Of a stretch of 40,522 bases of DNA, positions 15,899 through 24,642 are shown piece after piece. This DNA comes from Micromonospora sp. MP36 (GTDB taxonomy: Bacteria > Actinomycetota > Actinomycetes > Mycobacteriales > Micromonosporaceae). The notes beneath the pieces were generated by a model. It did not search any database and had not been told where the DNA came from. It saw nothing but the letters and a program-made list of their open reading frames with translations. Where the stretch lies: assembly GCF_008119785.1 (NCBI RefSeq), contig NZ_VSFA01000064.1, positions 1-40,522 of the forward strand, written 5' to 3'. Both the position numbers and the translations under genes were made by a program. How positions within the stretch are numbered: the stretch's first letter is position 1; each line of letters begins with the position of its first letter.

Positions 15899-17152
15899 TC
15901 AGCGGGGCTGACGGTCGGCCCGGCCACGACTGGAAGGATCGCCATCTCGCACGGCGATCACCTCCTCCGGTCGGCGGGGCACGAAGGTCACGGGCGATCC
16001 CGCCCGCAAACGGGGATCATCGTACACCCGGCGCGCCGGCACCCCGTACTCGGCCGACCGGTCCGCCCGCGCCGTCCGGCCGACCGCGCCAGCGACGGCT
16101 CCCGATCGGGAGCGCACCAGTACCGCCAGGACCAGCGCGAGCAGCGGCAGCCAGCACAGCCGCGCCGCCAGCCAGCCGGGACCGTCGGGCGGGGTGTGCA
16201 GCCCGGGCTGCGGGCCGGCGAACCGGGCGGTCAGCGCGCTGACCCCGACCAGGACCGGCTGGTGGCAGAGGTAGACGCGCATGGCGTGCCGGTTCACCCC
16301 GCGGACCAGGCGGGCCGGCGCGGGCCGGTCGCCCAGCCGGCGCAGGGCCGGTCCGGCCAGCAGCCCGGCGCCGACCTGCGCCACGGCCAGGGCGATGGCG
16401 AACAGCGAGGGCGGGCTCAGGTTCGACCGGCCGGCACCGGGCACCCCGACCGCGCTGGCCGGGTAGCCCAGGGCGAGCAGTGCGGCCAGCGCGACGGCCC
16501 CGACGGCGACCAGCGCCACGGCCGGGCGACGCCCGGCGAGCCGTCCCTCGGCGTGCGCCAGCCCGAGCAGGTAGGGCACCGACCACGCGGCGAGGACGGC
16601 GACCGGCAGCAGCCAGGGGCGCGCCGCCGGCAGGCGTACGGCGAGGTCCGTCCCGGCGACTACGGCGACGGCGGGCAGCACGCAGCGCACCGGTCCCCAG
16701 CGTCGTACGGCGGCGCGCAGCGGCGCGGTGAGCGCGGAGAGGGCGACCAGGGGCAGCAGGAACCACAGCGGGCTGGCGGTCAGCGTCACCGCGACGCTGA
16801 GGATGTCGTCCCGGGTGCCCAGCACGATGGCGACCAGCAGCCCGGCGGCGCCCAGGCCGAGCAGCGCCAGGGCGGGCAGCACCAGGCGGCCCAGCCGACG
16901 GAGCAGCCACCGCGCGGGGTGGCCGGGAAAGCCGGCCAGCGAGTGGGCGGCGGCGTGACCGGCGGTGAAGAAGAAGAGGCCGAGCGTCTGGAACAGCCAG
17001 CTGGCCGGGGCCAGCGCCGGCATGGTGGCCAGCGGGCTGATCTGGTGCACGGTTCCGTCGGGTGTCAGCACCAGGGCGGTGACCAGCCAGTGGCCCAGCA
17101 CCACGCCGCCGATGGCGTACGCCCGCAGCGCGTCCACGGCGCGATCCCTCAT
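15899..17152 (-). CDS. Acyltransferase-3 family integral membrane protein
   Basis: A 417-residue membrane protein with about ten hydrophobic segments. It begins RAVDALRAYAIGGVVLGHWLV, with the conserved Arg10 and His21 of acyltransferase-3 proteins (OafA-like), which move acyl groups onto extracellular sugars, lipids or peptidoglycan. FFFTAGHAAAHSL and the CHQPVLVGV segment are also typical. The last 40 residues form a hydrophilic, Arg-rich tail. The ATG at 17152 overlaps the stop of the preceding DUF1023 gene (ATGA). The acceptor is unknown; pairing with an exported hydrolase and a two-component system points to envelope modification (inference). Confidence 0.85.
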   Translation of the reverse strand: MRDRAVDALRAYAIGGVVLGHWLVTALVLTPDGTVHQISPLATMPALAPASWLFQTLGLFFFTAGHAAAHSLAGFPGHPARWLLRRLGRLVLPALALLGLGAAGLLVAIVLGTRDDILSVAVTLTASPLWFLLPLVALSALTAPLRAAVRRWGPVRCVLPAVAVVAGTDLAVRLPAARPWLLPVAVLAAWSVPYLLGLAHAEGRLAGRRPAVALVAVGAVALAALLALGYPASAVGVPGAGRSNLSPPSLFAIALAVAQVGAGLLAGPALRRLGDRPAPARLVRGVNRHAMRVYLCHQPVLVGVSALTARFAGPQPGLHTPPDGPGWLAARLCWLPLLALVLAVLVRSRSGAVAGAVGRTARADRSAEYGVPARRVYDDPRLRAGSPVTFVPRRPEEVIAVRDGDPSSRGRADRQPR

Positions 17153-18045
17153 CGCGCGACCCCCGCCCGGGCCTCGCCGCCCAGCACCACCGCGGCGACC
17201 GCCGGCAGCGTCGCCGTGCCGGGCACCAGGTAGCCGTCGTGCCCGGCGACGCCGTCGACCGGCAGCGGCCGGGCGCCGAAGGCGGGGTCGCCGGGGCGGG
17301 TGCCGTGTCCCAGGCCGGGCAGCCGTACCTGCGGCACCCGGCGGATCCAGTCGGTCGGCGCCTCGGCCGCCCACACCCGGACGCCGCCGAGCTGACCGGC
17401 CCGGTCCACGCCGGTGCCGATGCCGCCGAGGGTCACCAGATCGGTGACCTGCGCCGGGGCGCGCCGTGCGGCCCGCCCGGCCACCAGCGCCCCGTAGCTG
17501 TGCCCGATCAGGGTGACCGCCGCGTCGGGCCGGTGGGCGGCCAGGGTGCGCAGCGTGCCGAGCAGCGCCGTCGCGCCCCGGTCGGCGCTGGCGGGCCCGG
17601 CCGCGGTGAGGATCCCGTCCGGCGCGTCGTAGCCCAGCCAGGCCAGCACCGCCACCCGGGCCGCCGGGTTGTCCGCCCGCAGCTCCCGGTACAGGTCGCG
17701 GGCCTGGCGGGCCGGGGCGCGCCGGGCCACCCCGCCGAGGCCGCGGTCGAAGTCCCGCAGCGTGCTGCCCACCCCTAGCACCAGCACCGCGATCCGGTCG
17801 GCGGTGGCCAGGTCGCCCAGCACCTCCACGGCGAGGCCGTCGCCGCGCGGGTCGAAGGCCAGGAACTGCCGGCCGTCCGCGGCCCACCGGTCGTACGGCG
17901 GGCCGCCCGCGCGAAGCTGTGCGGCCACCGCCGGGTACGCCTCGACGTACGCCGCCGGCGCGACCGGACCGGGCCGGTCCGGTGCCAGCAGGCCGAGTCC
18001 GAGCAGCGCGGTCGCCGCCGCCCGGGCGGGTCGGGTCCAGTGCAT
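17149..18045 (-). CDS. DUF1023-type alpha/beta hydrolase, probably exported
   Basis: A 298-residue protein. An N-terminal signal peptide is likely (MHWTRPARAAATALLGLGLLAP, then a Pro/Ala-rich cleavage region). The nucleophile elbow GHSYGALV places Ser183 as the catalytic serine; LGYDAPDG near 135 and GHDGYL near 275 with its histidine match DUF1023 (PF06259). GGAGGGAG is about 8 bases before ATG 18045. It is coupled to the acyltransferase gene downstream, so an ester or lipid turnover role at the cell surface is plausible. No substrate is known for the family. Confidence 0.85.
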   Translation of the reverse strand: MHWTRPARAAATALLGLGLLAPDRPGPVAPAAYVEAYPAVAAQLRAGGPPYDRWAADGRQFLAFDPRGDGLAVEVLGDLATADRIAVLVLGVGSTLRDFDRGLGGVARRAPARQARDLYRELRADNPAARVAVLAWLGYDAPDGILTAAGPASADRGATALLGTLRTLAAHRPDAAVTLIGHSYGALVAGRAARRAPAQVTDLVTLGGIGTGVDRAGQLGGVRVWAAEAPTDWIRRVPQVRLPGLGHGTRPGDPAFGARPLPVDGVAGHDGYLVPGTATLPAVAAVVLGGEARAGVAR

Positions 18046-18144
18046 TCTCGTGCTCCCTCCGGAAGTGGTCCGGCGGAAGCGTGCGGTGCGGGCGGGTCGG
18101 AGATCGTCACCCTGCGGACTGGTTCCCGGCGTGCTACCGGGGAG

Positions 18145-18807
18145 CTACTCGCCGGCGGCCACCAGACCCGTCTCGTAGGCCAGCACGACGGCCTGGGCGC
18201 GGTCGCGGAGCTGGAGCTTGGCCAGGATCCGCCCGACATGCGTCTTCACGGTCTGCTCGGCGACCACGAGGTCCGCGGCGATCTCCGTGTTGGAGCGGCC
18301 CCGGGCGATCAGCCGGAGCACGTCGGTCTCCCGGGGGGTCAGCGCGGCCAGGTCGGTCGGGCGGGGCCGGCGCCGGCCGGGGCGGGCGGCGAACTCGGCG
18401 ATCAGCCGCCGGGTCACCGACGGGGCGAGCAGCGCGTCGCCGGCCGCCACCACCCGGACGGCGTGCACCAGGTCGGCGGCGGGGGCGTCCTTGAGCAGGA
18501 AGCCGCTCGCCCCGGCGCGCAGCGCCTCGTAGACGTAGTCGTCCAGGTCGAAGGTGGTCAGGATGAGCACCCGGGGGCGGTCGGTCCGGCGGTCGCCGAG
18601 CAGTTGGCGGGTGGCGGCGAGCCCGTCCAGCACCGGCATCCGCACGTCCATCAGCACCACGTCCGGGTCCAGCCGGCGGGACGCCTCGACCGCCGCTGCG
18701 CCGTCCGCGGCGTCCCCGACGACGAGCAGGTCCGGCTGGGCGGCCAGCAGCGCGCCGAAGCCCTGCCGGACCATCGCCTGATCGTCCGCGATCAGCACCC
18801 GGATCAT
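18145..18807 (-). CDS. NarL/LuxR-family response regulator
   Basis: A 220-residue regulator. The receiver domain (1-120) has the acidic pair DD8-9, phosphoacceptor Asp54 (LMDVRMP), Thr in ILTTFD and Lys in FLLKDAP. The C-terminal LuxR helix-turn-helix (about 150-210) carries LTPRETDVLRLIARGRSN and EQTVKTHVGRILAKL. It starts on the stop codon of the kinase gene (ATGA). It lies 99 bases upstream of the DUF1023-acyltransferase pair on the same strand and may control it, but this is inferred from position only. Confidence 0.93.
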   Translation of the reverse strand: MIRVLIADDQAMVRQGFGALLAAQPDLLVVGDAADGAAAVEASRRLDPDVVLMDVRMPVLDGLAATRQLLGDRRTDRPRVLILTTFDLDDYVYEALRAGASGFLLKDAPAADLVHAVRVVAAGDALLAPSVTRRLIAEFAARPGRRRPRPTDLAALTPRETDVLRLIARGRSNTEIAADLVVAEQTVKTHVGRILAKLQLRDRAQAVVLAYETGLVAAGE

Positions 18808-20063
18808 CCGCCTGCACCCTCCGTGTCGTACGGCAACTCCGCGACGACGGTGTAGCCGCCGCCGGGGACCGGCCCGGCGGCGAACGTACCGCCCAGCGCG
18901 AGGGCCCGTTCCCGCATCCCGGTCAGCCCGTGTCCGGCGCCCCGCTCGGCCACCGTCGGCCCGCCGGTGCCGGCGGTGTTCTCCACTCGTACGGCCAGGG
19001 CGTGCGGGCCGGGACGGACGGTGACCCGCACCGCGGCGCCGGCGGCGTGCCGGGCGGCGTTCGCCAGCCCCTCCTGCACGATCCGGTACGCGGCCAGCCC
19101 GACCGGCGTCGGCGTCCTGGCGGCGGGTGCCGGGCTGTCCAGGGTGACCGCGAGGCCGGCCCGCCGGGCGGCCTCCACCATGGCCGGCAGGTCCGTCAGG
19201 CCGGGCTGGGGCGCGGTCTCCGGGCCTGCTGTCTCGCTGCGCAGCACACCCAGCAGGCGGCGCATGTCGGTCAACGCCTCCCGGGCCGAACCGGCGACGG
19301 CGGCGAACTCGGCCCGGGCCGGCTCCGGCAGGTCGCCGAGGCGGTAGGGCGCGGTCTCCGCCTGCACGGCGATCATCGACATGTGGTGGGCCACCACGTC
19401 GTGCATCTCGCGGGCGATCCGGGTGCGCTCCTCCAGCACCGCCCGGCGCTCCTTCTCCCGCTCGCTGAGTTCGGTCTGCTCGGCCAGGGCGCGGCGGCCG
19501 GCGCGGTTGCCGCGGACTAGGTCGCCGAGCACCAGCAGGGCCACGACCAGCACCACCACGCCGGCCCGGTGGCTGGGCCGGACCAGGTCGAGGACCGGCA
19601 CCATGGTGATCAGGCCGACCCAGACCAGCACCGGCCGGTCCACCCGGGCCGCCACCACCGCGAGCACGAGCAGCGACCCGAGCACCAGGACCGGGTTCCA
19701 CGGCCACGCCTGGCCGGGCGGCGCGTTGAAGGTGCAGGTGAGCAGGGCCACGATGGTGAGCCGCCAGGCGAGCAGCGGACGCCGGGGCAGCGCGAGCAGC
19801 GGTGCGACGGTCAGCGCCGCGAACAGGATCGCCACCACCCCGGGCAGCCGTCGGTCGGTCTCCCAGGCCAGGGTGGCGGCGAACAGACCGACCACGGCGA
19901 GCAGGCCGGCGGGGCGTGCGTACCGGGCCAGCCGGGGCCAGCGCTGCACCGGCAGCCGGGCGGGCGGGAAGTCCGGCCCCGCGACGGTCCGCCGCAGCGC
20001 CTGCCAGGCGGCCCGGACAGGGTGCTTCTCCATCAGCGGCAGCGTACGGGTAGCCCCCGTCAC
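18804..20063 (-). CDS. Two-component sensor histidine kinase, NarL-partner type
   Basis: A 419-residue membrane kinase. About five to six hydrophobic segments lie between residues 50 and 180 with no obvious extracellular sensor domain. A coiled stretch (EREKERRAVLEERTRIAREMHDVV, too long to quote as a motif unit) leads to the HisKA_3 phosphoacceptor His221. The ATPase domain has NAARHA (N box) and GAGHGLTGMRERA (G box). GTG 20063 has GGTGGGA upstream; ATG 20033 (MEKHP) is the alternative. The gene is coupled to its response regulator. The signal is unknown; membrane-only sensors of this class often respond to envelope damage. Confidence 0.92.
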   Translation of the reverse strand: MTGATRTLPLMEKHPVRAAWQALRRTVAGPDFPPARLPVQRWPRLARYARPAGLLAVVGLFAATLAWETDRRLPGVVAILFAALTVAPLLALPRRPLLAWRLTIVALLTCTFNAPPGQAWPWNPVLVLGSLLVLAVVAARVDRPVLVWVGLITMVPVLDLVRPSHRAGVVVLVVALLVLGDLVRGNRAGRRALAEQTELSEREKERRAVLEERTRIAREMHDVVAHHMSMIAVQAETAPYRLGDLPEPARAEFAAVAGSAREALTDMRRLLGVLRSETAGPETAPQPGLTDLPAMVEAARRAGLAVTLDSPAPAARTPTPVGLAAYRIVQEGLANAARHAAGAAVRVTVRPGPHALAVRVENTAGTGGPTVAERGAGHGLTGMRERALALGGTFAAGPVPGGGYTVVAELPYDTEGAGG

Positions 20064-20126
20064 CGTCGTCCCACCAGGGGGTGAGCCACCGCGTCGTACC
20101 CCGGTGTGACCTGGCCGCGTTAGCGC

Positions 20127-20140
20127 TTACCTGCCGGTAA
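20127..20140. promoter_or_regulatory. Operator-like palindrome upstream of the fabG-fabI genes
   Basis: TTACC-TGCC-GGTAA is a perfect inverted repeat with 5-base arms, 50-63 bases before the fabG start and 64-77 before the kinase start. TAGGCT (20145-20150) just downstream fits a -10 box for fabG, so a repressor bound here would block that promoter. The regulator is not identified. Confidence 0.5.
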
Positions 20141-20189
20141 CCCCTAGGCTCGCCAGCGATTGGGAGATCAGCTGAGCAGAGGGGGAACC

Positions 20190-20894
20190 GTGGCCCGTAC
20201 CGTGCTGGTGACCGGCGGAAACCGGGGGATCGGCCTGGCCATCGCGCAGGCCTTCGCCAAGCAGGGCGACCGGGTGGCGGTGACCTACCGCAGCGGCGAC
20301 GCTCCCGCCGGCCTGTTCGGCGTGAAGTGCGACGTCACCGACGCCGAGTCCGTCGACGCCGCGTTCGCCGCCGTCGAGGCCGAGCTCGGCCCGGTCGAGG
20401 TGCTGGTCGCCAACGCCGGCATCACCGACGACACCCTGATCATGCGGATGTCCGAGGAGCAGTTCACCCGGGTGCTCGACACGAACCTGACCGGCGCGTT
20501 CCGCTGCGCCAAGCGGGCCTCGACCAAGATGCTCCGGGCCAAGTGGGGTCGGATGATCTTCATCTCCTCGGTGGTCGGCCTCTCCGGCGGTGCCGGCCAG
20601 GTCAACTACGCGGCCAGCAAGGCGGGCCTGGTCGGCGTGGCCCGTTCGATCACCCGCGAGCTGGGCAGCCGCAACATCACCGCGAACGTGGTGGCGCCCG
20701 GCTTCATCGACACCGACATGACCGCCGTGCTGCCCGAGGAGCGCAAGGCGGAGATCCACAAGTCGATCCCAGCCGGCCGGATGGCCAGCCCGGAGGAGGT
20801 GGCCGGGGTCGTCACCTGGCTCGCCTCGGACGCGGCCGCGTACGTCACCGGCGCCGTCATCCCGGTCGACGGCGGCCTGGGCATGGGTCACTGA
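20190..20894 (+). CDS. fabG: 3-oxoacyl-ACP reductase, MabA/FabG1 type
   Basis: A 234-residue short-chain dehydrogenase that reduces 3-oxoacyl-ACP with NADPH in fatty acid elongation. GTG 20190 has GAGGGGGA before it. The nucleotide motif TGGNRGIG is at residues 8-15, NAG(I) near 78, and the catalytic Ser-Tyr-Lys set comprises Ser127 (region SSVVG), Tyr140 and Lys144 (NYAASK). Gene order with an InhA-like reductase and ferrochelatase is the same as fabG1-inhA-hemZ of mycobacteria, which supports the FAS-II assignment over other SDR activities. Confidence 0.92.
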   Translation: MARTVLVTGGNRGIGLAIAQAFAKQGDRVAVTYRSGDAPAGLFGVKCDVTDAESVDAAFAAVEAELGPVEVLVANAGITDDTLIMRMSEEQFTRVLDTNLTGAFRCAKRASTKMLRAKWGRMIFISSVVGLSGGAGQVNYAASKAGLVGVARSITRELGSRNITANVVAPGFIDTDMTAVLPEERKAEIHKSIPAGRMASPEEVAGVVTWLASDAAAYVTGAVIPVDGGLGMGH

Positions 20895-20917
20895 GCAGAG
20901 CACGGAGGAATTGCGCA

Positions 20918-21685
20918 ATGTCCGGACTTCTGGCCGGTAAGCGGCTGCTGGTCACCGGCGTCATCACCGACGCCTCGATCGCCTTCTCGGTGGCGAAGCT
21001 CGCCCAGGAGAACGGCGCCCAGGTCGTGCTCACCGGCTACGGCCGGCTCTCCCTGGTCGAGCGGATCGCCAAGCGGCTGCCCGAGCCGGCGCCGGTGATC
21101 GAGTTGGACGTGACCAACGCCGAGCACCTGGCCGGCCTCGCGGACAAGGTGCGCGAGCACGTCGACGGCCTCGACGGGGTGGTGCACTCGATCGGCTTCG
21201 CCCCGCAGAGCTGCCTCGGCGGCGGGTTCCTCGACGCGCCGTGGGAGGACGTGGCCACCGCGATGCACGTCTCGACCTACTCGTACAAGTCCCTGGCCAT
21301 GGCGGCGCTGCCGCTGATGTCGGCGGGCGGCGCGGTGGTCGGCCTCACCTTCGACGCCACCAAGGCGTGGCCGGTGTACGACTGGATGGGCGTGGCCAAG
21401 GCCGGGCTGGAGTCCGCCTCCCGCTACCTGGCGCTGCACCTGGGCAAGCGGGGCATCCGCAGCAACCTGGTCGCCGCCGGCCCGCTGCGCACCATCGCCG
21501 CCAAGTCGATCCCCGGCTTCGAGCAGTTCGAGGAGGCCTGGGCCGAGCGGGCCCCGCTGGGCTGGAACCTCACCGACCAGGAGCCGGCCGCCCGGGCCTG
21601 CCTGGCGCTGCTGTCGGACTGGTTCCCCGCCACCACCGGTGAGATCGTCCACGTCGACGGCGGCTACCACGCGCTCGGCGCCTGA
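20918..21685 (+). CDS. fabI: Enoyl-ACP reductase, InhA/FabI type
   Basis: A 255-residue NADH-dependent reductase for the last step of the elongation cycle. GGAGGA is at 20904-20909, before ATG 20918. It has the divergent FabI nucleotide motif TGVITDASIA instead of the usual GxxxGxG. The active site Tyr154-x6-Lys161 (YDWMGVAK) corresponds to Tyr158/Lys165 of InhA, and HSIGFAP precedes it. It follows fabG by 23 bases and is surely in its operon. The name inhA would be equally valid; mycolic acid synthesis is not expected in a Micromonospora-like host, so the role is general fatty acid synthesis. Confidence 0.95.
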   Translation: MSGLLAGKRLLVTGVITDASIAFSVAKLAQENGAQVVLTGYGRLSLVERIAKRLPEPAPVIELDVTNAEHLAGLADKVREHVDGLDGVVHSIGFAPQSCLGGGFLDAPWEDVATAMHVSTYSYKSLAMAALPLMSAGGAVVGLTFDATKAWPVYDWMGVAKAGLESASRYLALHLGKRGIRSNLVAAGPLRTIAAKSIPGFEQFEEAWAERAPLGWNLTDQEPAARACLALLSDWFPATTGEIVHVDGGYHALGA

Positions 21686-21693
21686 GCCGCGAG

Positions 21694-21743
21694 GCGGGGC
21701 CCCTGTTTGACGTTCCGGCGGAGGAGGGGGCCCTGCCAACGCC
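21694..21743. repeat. GGGGCCC intergenic element between fabI and ferrochelatase
   Basis: Two GGGGCCC cores (gcggggcccctgtttgacg and agggggccctgccaacg) flank ttccggcggagg. It resembles the element at 32369-32420 in order and spacing. It may act as a partial terminator, which would separate hemH transcription from fabI. Confidence 0.5.
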
Positions 21744-21795
21744 CCGACCCGGGGTGGTCGCGGGGCCGTCACGGCCGTCGGGGGAGAATGGGCGC

Positions 21796-22827
21796 ATGGC
21801 GTACGACGCGTTGGTGCTGGTCTCCTTCGGCGGCCCGGAGCGGCCCGAGGACGTGCTGCCCTTCCTGCAGAACGTCACCCGGGGGCGGGGCGTGCCGCCG
21901 GAGCGGCTCGCCGAGGTCGCCGAGCACTACCTGCACTTCGGCGGGGTGTCCCCGATCAACCAGCAGTGCCGGGACCTGCTCGCGGCGATCCGCGCGGACT
22001 TCGCCGCCAACGGCGTCGACCTGCCGGTCTACTGGGGCAACCGGAACTGGGACCCGATGCTCGCCGACACCGTGGCGCGGATGCGCGACGACGGGATCAA
22101 GCGGGCCCTCGCCTTCGTCACCAGCGCGTACGGCGGCTACTCGTCGTGCCGCCAGTACCAGGAGGACATCGTCGCCGCCCGCGCCGCGGTCGGCCCGGAC
22201 GCCCCGCTGATCGAGAAGCTGCGCCAGTTCTGGGACCACCCCGGCTTCGTCGAGCCGCACGCCGACGCGGTACGCGTGGCGCTGGCCCAGCTCGACCCGG
22301 CGAAGCGGGAGACCACCCGGCTGGTGTTCACCGCGCACTCCATCCCGGTCTCGGCGGCCGCCACCGCCGGCCCGCATGGCGGCCGGTACACCGCCCAGCT
22401 CGAGGAGACGGCCCGGCTGGTGCACGCCGCCGCCGCGCCGGACCTGCCGTACGACCTGGTCTGGCAGAGCCGCTCCGGGCCGCCGCAGGTGCCGTGGCTG
22501 GAGCCGGACATCAACGACCACCTGGCCGCCCTCGCCGAGCAGGGCGTGACCGGCGTGGTGGTCAGCCCGATCGGGTTCGTCTCCGACCACCTGGAGGTGG
22601 TCTGGGACCTGGACACCGAGGCGCTGGAGACGGCCAAGCAGCTCGGCCTGGACTTCGTCCGCGCCGCCACCCCGGGCACCGACCCGCGCTTCGTGGCGAT
22701 GGTCCGCGAGCTGGTCGGAGAACGCACCGCCCCGGCCGGCGAGCGGCCCGTCCGGCGCCTCGGCGAGCTGCCCATGTGGGGCACCTGCCCGGCGCTGTGC
22801 TGCGTGCCCCCGGCCCGCCGGCCCTGA
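21796..22827 (+). CDS. hemH: Ferrochelatase (coproporphyrin ferrochelatase type)
   Basis: A 343-residue enzyme that inserts iron into the porphyrin; in actinobacteria the substrate is normally coproporphyrin III. The ATG at 21796 gives the canonical start MAYDALVLVSFGGP. The catalytic histidine lies in FTAHSIPVS; SPIGFVSDHLEVVWDLD carries the conserved glutamate. The C terminus WGTCPALCCVPP provides Cys331, Cys335 and Cys336, and an internal cysteine is in YSSCRQYQ, consistent with the [2Fe-2S] cluster of actinobacterial ferrochelatases. GAGAAT lies 6 bases before the start, so it may be leaderless. It follows fabG-fabI as hemZ does in mycobacteria. Confidence 0.95.
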   Translation: MAYDALVLVSFGGPERPEDVLPFLQNVTRGRGVPPERLAEVAEHYLHFGGVSPINQQCRDLLAAIRADFAANGVDLPVYWGNRNWDPMLADTVARMRDDGIKRALAFVTSAYGGYSSCRQYQEDIVAARAAVGPDAPLIEKLRQFWDHPGFVEPHADAVRVALAQLDPAKRETTRLVFTAHSIPVSAAATAGPHGGRYTAQLEETARLVHAAAAPDLPYDLVWQSRSGPPQVPWLEPDINDHLAALAEQGVTGVVVSPIGFVSDHLEVVWDLDTEALETAKQLGLDFVRAATPGTDPRFVAMVRELVGERTAPAGERPVRRLGELPMWGTCPALCCVPPARRP

Positions 22828-22862
22828 GCCCGACCGACCTCCGACACCCCTGGGGACGACAG

Positions 22863-23642
22863 ATGCATGACCGCAAGCCGGTGCAGAGCTGGCTCACTGA
22901 CATGGACGGCGTGCTGGTGCACGAGGGCCAGCCGGTGCCCGGTGCGCCCGAGTTCATCAAGAAGCTGCGCGCCTCCGGCAAGCCGTTCCTGGTGCTGACC
23001 AACAACTCGATCTACACCCCGCGCGACCTGCAGGCCCGGCTGGCCCGGATGGGGCTCGACGTGCCGGAGGAGGCGATCTGGTCGTCCGCGCTGGCCACCG
23101 CCCAGTTCCTGGCCGACCAGCGGCCGGGCGGCACCGCGTACGCGATCGGTGAGGCCGGGCTGACCACGGCCCTGCACGCGGTTGGCTACGTGCTCAGCGA
23201 CTTCGCCCCCGACTACGTGGTGCTCGGGGAGACCCGCACCTACAGCTTCGAGGCGATCACCAAGGCGATCCGGCTGATCAACGACGGGGCGCGGTTCATC
23301 TGCACCAATCCGGACGCGACCGGCCCGTCCGTCGAGGGCGCGCTGCCGGCCGCCGGCTCGGTGGCCGCGATGATCTCCAAGGCGACCGGGGTGGAGCCGT
23401 ACTTCGTCGGCAAGCCCAACCCGATGATGATGCGCTCGGCGTTGAACACCATCGACGCGCACTCGGAGAGCACCGCGATGATCGGCGACCGGATGGACAC
23501 CGACGTCCTCTGCGGCCTGGAGGCGGGGCTGGAGACGATCCTGGTGCTCACCGGGATCAGCTCGCGGGCCGAGGCGGAACGCTACCCGTACCGGCCGTCC
23601 CGGATCGTCGACTCGGTCGCCGACCTGATCGACGAGGTCTGA
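22863..23642 (+). CDS. HAD-superfamily phosphatase, NagD/HAD-IIA type
   Basis: A 259-residue cytosolic phosphatase. HAD motif I is DMDGVLV near residue 13 (nucleophile and acid aspartates), motif II LTNNS near 52, motif III GKPNP near 184 and motif IV GDRMDTDV near 203. The C2 cap between motifs II and III defines class IIA (NagD/PGP-like), which includes nucleotide and phosphoglycolate phosphatases; substrate unknown. ATG 22863 follows GGGGACGACAG. It lies 35 bases after ferrochelatase and probably shares its transcript. A GCGGGCC hairpin ends it. Confidence 0.92.
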   Translation: MHDRKPVQSWLTDMDGVLVHEGQPVPGAPEFIKKLRASGKPFLVLTNNSIYTPRDLQARLARMGLDVPEEAIWSSALATAQFLADQRPGGTAYAIGEAGLTTALHAVGYVLSDFAPDYVVLGETRTYSFEAITKAIRLINDGARFICTNPDATGPSVEGALPAAGSVAAMISKATGVEPYFVGKPNPMMMRSALNTIDAHSESTAMIGDRMDTDVLCGLEAGLETILVLTGISSRAEAERYPYRPSRIVDSVADLIDEV

Positions 23643-23648
23643 CCGGCA

Positions 23649-23667
23649 GCGGGCCCGGCCGGCCCGC
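23649..23667. terminator. Hairpin between HAD phosphatase and converging gene
   Basis: gcgggcc (23649-23655) and ggcccgc (23661-23667) pair perfectly with a five-base loop in the 34-base gap between two converging stop codons. Confidence 0.55.
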
Positions 23668-23676
23668 GGCCCGCGG

Positions 23677-24471
23677 TCAGGGGCGCAGCGGGGCGTTGCA
23701 GGCGGCCACCAGCGCCTGCCGGCAGGCGGTGGTCAGCGGGCGCAGCGCCGCGTCCCGCTGCTGCGCCTCGTAGGTGTTCACCGCCCCGCCCGGGGCGCTC
23801 TCCCCGGCGAGGGCCAGCACCCGGTCCAGCACCGCGGCACGGGCGAAGAGTCGGCGGGCCCGCGGGTCGAACCCGGGCGGCAGGTCGGTCGCGCCGTCGG
23901 GGCGGCGCAGCGCCGCGAGGGCGCCGGCCAGCTCCGGCCGCCACTGGGCCACGTCGAGCCGGGTGAGCGCGGCGGTCGTCTCGGCGAGCGCGACCGCCAG
24001 CTCGGCCTCGGCCTCGGCCGCGCCGGGCACCGCGAGGGACGCCTTCGGCGCGTCCGCCGGCAGCGGGTACACCCGCCACAGCACCGTCTCCCAGGTCATC
24101 CCGGATCCGGAGGTGTGGCTGCGCACCTCCGGGACCAGCCCGAGCCCGCTGGCCACCACCGCCTCGCCGGCGAGCAGCGCCGCGCCGGCGAAGTCGCCGG
24201 GACCGGGCAGCCCGCGCGGGTCGCCCGGGGCGGGCAGCACCAGCCGGATCTCGTCCGGGGAGAGCTTCGCCAGGCTGGGCAGCGCCTCCCGCAGGGACAC
24301 GTCGGTCCAGGTGCCGGGGGCGTCGGCGACCAGGTGCTCCTCGTCGCCGGCGATCGCGTCGGCGACCTCGTCGAACGGCACCAGGCCGGCCCGCCAGGCG
24401 CGTACCCAGGCAACGAACCGGCTCGACCGGCGCGGAGCCAGGGTGGCCGCGCCCGTTGCGGGGGAGGACAT
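23677..24471 (-). CDS. Conserved actinobacterial protein of unknown function
   Basis: A 264-residue soluble protein starting MSSPATGAATLAPRRSSRFVAW. I do not recognise a named domain. It contains an acidic, Leu/Ala-rich N-terminal half (FDEVADAIAGDEEHLVADAP) and an alpha-helical C-terminal half rich in Ala and Arg; no membrane segment or signal peptide is seen. ATG 24471 lacks a ribosome site but has TACCCT exactly 6 bases upstream, which fits a leaderless transcript. It is divergent from the DUF3097 gene, 171 bases away, which also looks leaderless. The codon pattern is typical of the surrounding genes, so it is real. Confidence 0.75.
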   Translation of the reverse strand: MSSPATGAATLAPRRSSRFVAWVRAWRAGLVPFDEVADAIAGDEEHLVADAPGTWTDVSLREALPSLAKLSPDEIRLVLPAPGDPRGLPGPGDFAGAALLAGEAVVASGLGLVPEVRSHTSGSGMTWETVLWRVYPLPADAPKASLAVPGAAEAEAELAVALAETTAALTRLDVAQWRPELAGALAALRRPDGATDLPPGFDPRARRLFARAAVLDRVLALAGESAPGGAVNTYEAQQRDAALRPLTTACRQALVAACNAPLRP

Positions 24472-24642
24472 GCCGAAAGGGTACGTGTTCCCCGCCGCCC
24501 CTGTCTCGACTGCCGCTCCGGTGGCGTGACCTGCCCCCAACTGCCCGCTTCGCCCGGTTCTTCGCCGGCGCCGGCCGTCGCGGAGCGGTCGGGGCGGCGC
24601 GTCGGCGGGCGGCGCGCCGGGCCGGCGATTAGCGTGATCGAC

